The notes beneath the pieces were generated by a model. The model was not told the DNA's origin. It saw nothing but the letters and a program-made list of their open reading frames with translations, and made no database searches. This document shows positions 61,543 through 64,000 of a stretch of DNA of 64,000 nt, piece by piece. Position numbers and translations under genes: made by a program. Within the stretch, counting starts at the first letter, position 1. Each line of letters begins with the position of its first letter. The stretch spans positions 64,636 through 128,635 of the forward strand of contig NZ_ML137200.1 of assembly GCF_004011805.1 (NCBI RefSeq), given 5' to 3'. Source of the DNA: Piscinibacter defluvii (GTDB lineage: Bacteria > Pseudomonadota > Gammaproteobacteria > Burkholderiales > Burkholderiaceae_C).

Positions 61543-62187
61543 ATGGCCACCGACCCCGCCTCCCCCGACCGCGCCGACGTGCTGGTGCTGCTGGCCCACC
61601 CGCAGCTCGAGCATTCGCGCGCCAACCGCGCGATGGCCGAGGCGGCGCGCCGCGCCGGCGCGCGCATCGCGGTGCGCGACCTGTACGCGCTCTACCCGGA
61701 CTACGCGATCGATGTCGAGGCCGAGCAGGCCGCGCTCGAGCCGGCGCGGCTGATCGTCTGGCAGCACCCGCTGCAGTGGTACCACATGCCGCCGCTGCTC
61801 AAGCTGTGGGTCGACGAGGTGCTCGCCTTCGGCTGGGCCTACGGGCCCGGCGGCACGGCGCTGCGCGGCAAGGACCTGTGGCTCGCGCTCAGCACCGGCG
61901 GGCCGGAGGCCTCGTACCGGCCCGAGGGCCACAACCGGCACTTCCTCGACGCCTTCCTGCCGCCCTACGAGCAGACCGCCATGTTGTGCGGGCTGCGCTT
62001 CCTGCCGCCGCTGGTGCTGCACGGCGCGCACCGCGCCGACGACGCGGCGCTGGCCGCGCACGCGGCGGTCTATGCGCAGCGCCTCGCGAGCTGGCCGGAC
62101 TGGCCCGAGCTCGACCTGCTGCCGCCCTGCGTGCCCGCGGCCGTGCCCGCGTCGGCCCGCCCGATGCTGGATCCGGAAACGGCCTGA
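61543..62187 (+). CDS. kefF: KefF-like NAD(P)H oxidoreductase
   Basis: 214 residues, flavodoxin-like fold: VLVLLAHPQLEHSRANRAM at the N-terminus, then LIVWQHPLQWYHMPPLLKLWVDEVLAFGWAYG and WLALSTGGPEASY. KefF is the ancillary quinone reductase that activates the KefC potassium efflux channel. Its TGA overlaps the kefC ATG, confirming the pairing. Confidence 0.9.
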   Translation: MATDPASPDRADVLVLLAHPQLEHSRANRAMAEAARRAGARIAVRDLYALYPDYAIDVEAEQAALEPARLIVWQHPLQWYHMPPLLKLWVDEVLAFGWAYGPGGTALRGKDLWLALSTGGPEASYRPEGHNRHFLDAFLPPYEQTAMLCGLRFLPPLVLHGAHRADDAALAAHAAVYAQRLASWPDWPELDLLPPCVPAAVPASARPMLDPETA

Positions 62188-64000
62188 TGGAACATTCCTC
62201 CTGGCTGGCCACCAGCTTGGTCTACCTCGCCGCGGCGGTGCTCGCGGTGCCGCTGTCCCGCGCCCTCGGCCTGGGTTCGATCATCGGCTACCTGGGCGCC
62301 GGCATCCTGATCGGGCCGTGGGGGCTCGGCCTCGTGACGGATGCGCAGGACATGCTGCACGTGGCCGAGTTCGGCGTCGTGCTGATGCTGTTCCTGGTCG
62401 GCCTGGAGCTCGAGCCGCGCCGGCTCTGGTCGATGCGCTACGCAGTGTTCGGCTGGGGCAGCGTGCAGCTGTTCGGCTCGGCCGCGGCGATGACCGGCGC
62501 CGCGGTGCTGCTGGGCATCGACTGGCGCGTGGCGCTGGTGGCCTCGCTCGGGCTGGCGATGTCCTCCACCGCGATCGGCCTGAACGTGCTGGCCGAGCGC
62601 AACCTGATGGCCACCGGCGGCGGCCAGGGCGTGCTCGGCGTGATGCTGCTGCAGGACGTGGCGGCCATCCCCATCCTCGCCTTCGTGCCGCTGCTGGCCG
62701 CCGGCGCCGCGCAGGCGCACGGCGACGGCTGGCTGGGCGCGGCCAAGGCGGCCGGCGTGGTGGCCGCCATCGTGCTCGGCGGGCGGCTGCTGCTGCGCCC
62801 GGCGCTGCGCTGGATCGCGCGCAGCGACACGCCGGAGATCTTCACCGCCGCGGCGCTGCTGCTGGTGGTGGCCACCGCGGCGCTGATGCAGTCGGTCGGC
62901 CTGTCGATGGCGCTGGGCGCCTTCCTGGCCGGCGTGCTGCTGGCCGAGAGCGAGTACCGGCGCCAGCTGGAGACCGACCTGGAGCCCTTCAAGGGCCTGC
63001 TGCTGGGCCTGTTCTTCATCGCGGTGGGCATGGGCATCGACTTCGCGGTGGTGTTCGGCGAGCCGCTGGCCATCGCCGCGCTGGTGGCCGGCTTCCTGGG
63101 GATCAAGGCCGGCGTGCTGTGGGCGATGGGGCGCGCCATGCCGATCCCGCCGGGCGAGCGCCCGCCCTTCCTGATCCTGCTGATGCAGGGCGGCGAGTTC
63201 GGCTTCGTGGTGTTCCAGGCCGCCGCCGGCGCCGGCGTGATCGACGCGCCCACCGCTTCGCGCCTGGTCGCCGCGGTGGCGATCTCGATGCTGCTGACGC
63301 CGCTGGTGCTGCTGCTGTCCGACCGCTTCTGGGCGCGCCGGCTGGCCGGCCGCACGCGCGTGATGGAGGAGCTCAGCGAGCCGCAGGAGGCGCCGGTGAT
63401 CATCGCCGGCTTCGGCCGCTACGGCCAGATCATCGGCCGCCTGCTCTACGCCAACGGCCTGGCCGCCACCGTGCTCGAGCACGATGCCGACCAGGTGGAA
63501 AGCGTGCGCCGCTTCGGCTGGCCGGTGTTCTACGGCGACGCGTCGCGGCTCGACCTGCTGCGCACCGCCGGCGCGGCGCGGGCGCGTGTGTTCGTGCTGG
63601 CGATCGACGACGTCGAGCGCAGCATCGCCGTCGCGAAGCTGGTGCGCGAGCATTTCCCGCAGCTGCACATCGTCGCGCGGGCGCGCAACGTGACGCACTA
63701 CTACGAGCTGCGCAACCTCGGCATCGAGCATGTCGAACGCGAGACGCTCGAATCGGCGCTGCTGTCGGCGCGCAGCGTGCTGGAGCAGCTCGGCTTCCAG
63801 CCGCACCAGGCGCGCACGCTGGCCTGGCGCTTCCGGCGCCACAACGTCGCGCTGGTCGAGGCGATGCGCCCGCACCATGGCGACGAGGCCAAGCTGATCG
63901 CCATCGCCAAGCAGGGCCGCGCCCAGCTCGAGGAGCAGTTCGCGCGCGAGCGCGACGCGGCGCAGCGGCGCAGCGGGCGCGCCGGCTGGGTGGTGCCGGC
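62187..64000 (+). CDS. kefC: glutathione-regulated potassium-efflux antiporter KefC, 3' end missing
   Basis: 604 codons are visible and the frame is open at base 64000, so the end lies outside. An N-terminal CPA2 antiporter domain of about 12 membrane segments (GSIIGYLGAGILIGPWGLGL; FLVGLELEPRRLW; LLQDVAAIPIL; LLMQGGEFGFVVFQ) is followed by a linker and an RCK/TrkA-N domain (VIIAGFGRYGQIIGRLLYANG, FYGDASRLDLLRTAG). It releases K+ to protect against electrophiles such as methylglyoxal. The ATG overlaps the kefF stop (TGATG). Confidence 0.94.
   Translation, partial: MEHSSWLATSLVYLAAAVLAVPLSRALGLGSIIGYLGAGILIGPWGLGLVTDAQDMLHVAEFGVVLMLFLVGLELEPRRLWSMRYAVFGWGSVQLFGSAAAMTGAAVLLGIDWRVALVASLGLAMSSTAIGLNVLAERNLMATGGGQGVLGVMLLQDVAAIPILAFVPLLAAGAAQAHGDGWLGAAKAAGVVAAIVLGGRLLLRPALRWIARSDTPEIFTAAALLLVVATAALMQSVGLSMALGAFLAGVLLAESEYRRQLETDLEPFKGLLLGLFFIAVGMGIDFAVVFGEPLAIAALVAGFLGIKAGVLWAMGRAMPIPPGERPPFLILLMQGGEFGFVVFQAAAGAGVIDAPTASRLVAAVAISMLLTPLVLLLSDRFWARRLAGRTRVMEELSEPQEAPVIIAGFGRYGQIIGRLLYANGLAATVLEHDADQVESVRRFGWPVFYGDASRLDLLRTAGAARARVFVLAIDDVERSIAVAKLVREHFPQLHIVARARNVTHYYELRNLGIEHVERETLESALLSARSVLEQLGFQPHQARTLAWRFRRHNVALVEAMRPHHGDEAKLIAIAKQGRAQLEEQFARERDAAQRRSGRAGWVVP

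Overview
The window is high-GC bacterial chromosome. The gene content (FlhDC-type flagellar genes, a DUF3460 gene beside scpA, a DUF3305/DUF3306 formate dehydrogenase cluster, and a hairpin repeat of the CCCCCC-T-GGGGGG type) points to a betaproteobacterium of the order Burkholderiales, probably near the Rubrivivax/Leptothrix/Methylibium group. No rRNA or tRNA gene was seen, so the genus is open. No insertion sequence, integrase, CRISPR array or prophage gene was recognised, and no stretch longer than 300 bases lacks a gene. Layout: (1) 1-15137 holds the flagellar rod/hook locus. flgB-C-D-E-F and flgG-H-I-J-K run leftward; flgA, flgM and flgN run rightward. The flg series is split between flgF and flgG by about 6.2 kb carrying a leftward redox/chemotaxis group (cupredoxin, cytochrome c, methyl-accepting chemotaxis protein, SCO-type protein) and a rightward group (di-haem peroxidase, MsrP-like and MsrQ-like proteins). 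(2) 15196-21111 has a DinB polymerase gene with a LexA-type box over its start codon, a DUF3034 protein, an exported globin, a cupredoxin, a LysR regulator and an FMN-dependent 2-hydroxyacid dehydrogenase. (3) 21103-23580 has DUF1801, YpfJ-type metalloprotease, dcd and DUF962 genes. (4) 23581-38538 is a complete respiratory formate dehydrogenase region. It holds fdhD, structural subunits, two small exported proteins and a Tat-signal peptide protein on the left. In the middle is a two-component system whose NtrC-like regulator has no GAFTGA loop. On the right is an mrp-DUF3305-DUF3306-polyferredoxin-TorD operon. Two 13-bp palindromes 44 bp apart sit between the structural operon and the regulator gene. 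(5) 38714-47481 has an RTX protein gene placed between mrp and metG, then metG, an epimerase, a SulP transporter and a BamA/TamA-like outer-membrane protein. (6) 47503-50848 has CYTH-CHAD, a conserved hypothetical, DUF3460 and scpA. (7) 50927-55147 encodes a 1169-residue protein made of regular ~78-residue helical repeats ending in an anthrax-lethal-factor-like (M34/ATLF) zinc peptidase domain, followed 15 bp later by a CpXC zinc-ribbon protein. This pair is the best candidate for an undescribed system. (8) 55250-64000 has an amino-acid ABC binding protein, glyoxalase I, a 2OG-Fe(II) oxygenase, DUF805, a hybrid histidine kinase with a LuxR-type regulator, a MaoC dehydratase, an orphan ParA ATPase and a KefF/KefC potassium-efflux pair, the last running off the window. 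All product calls come from reading motifs and lengths; no database search was possible.
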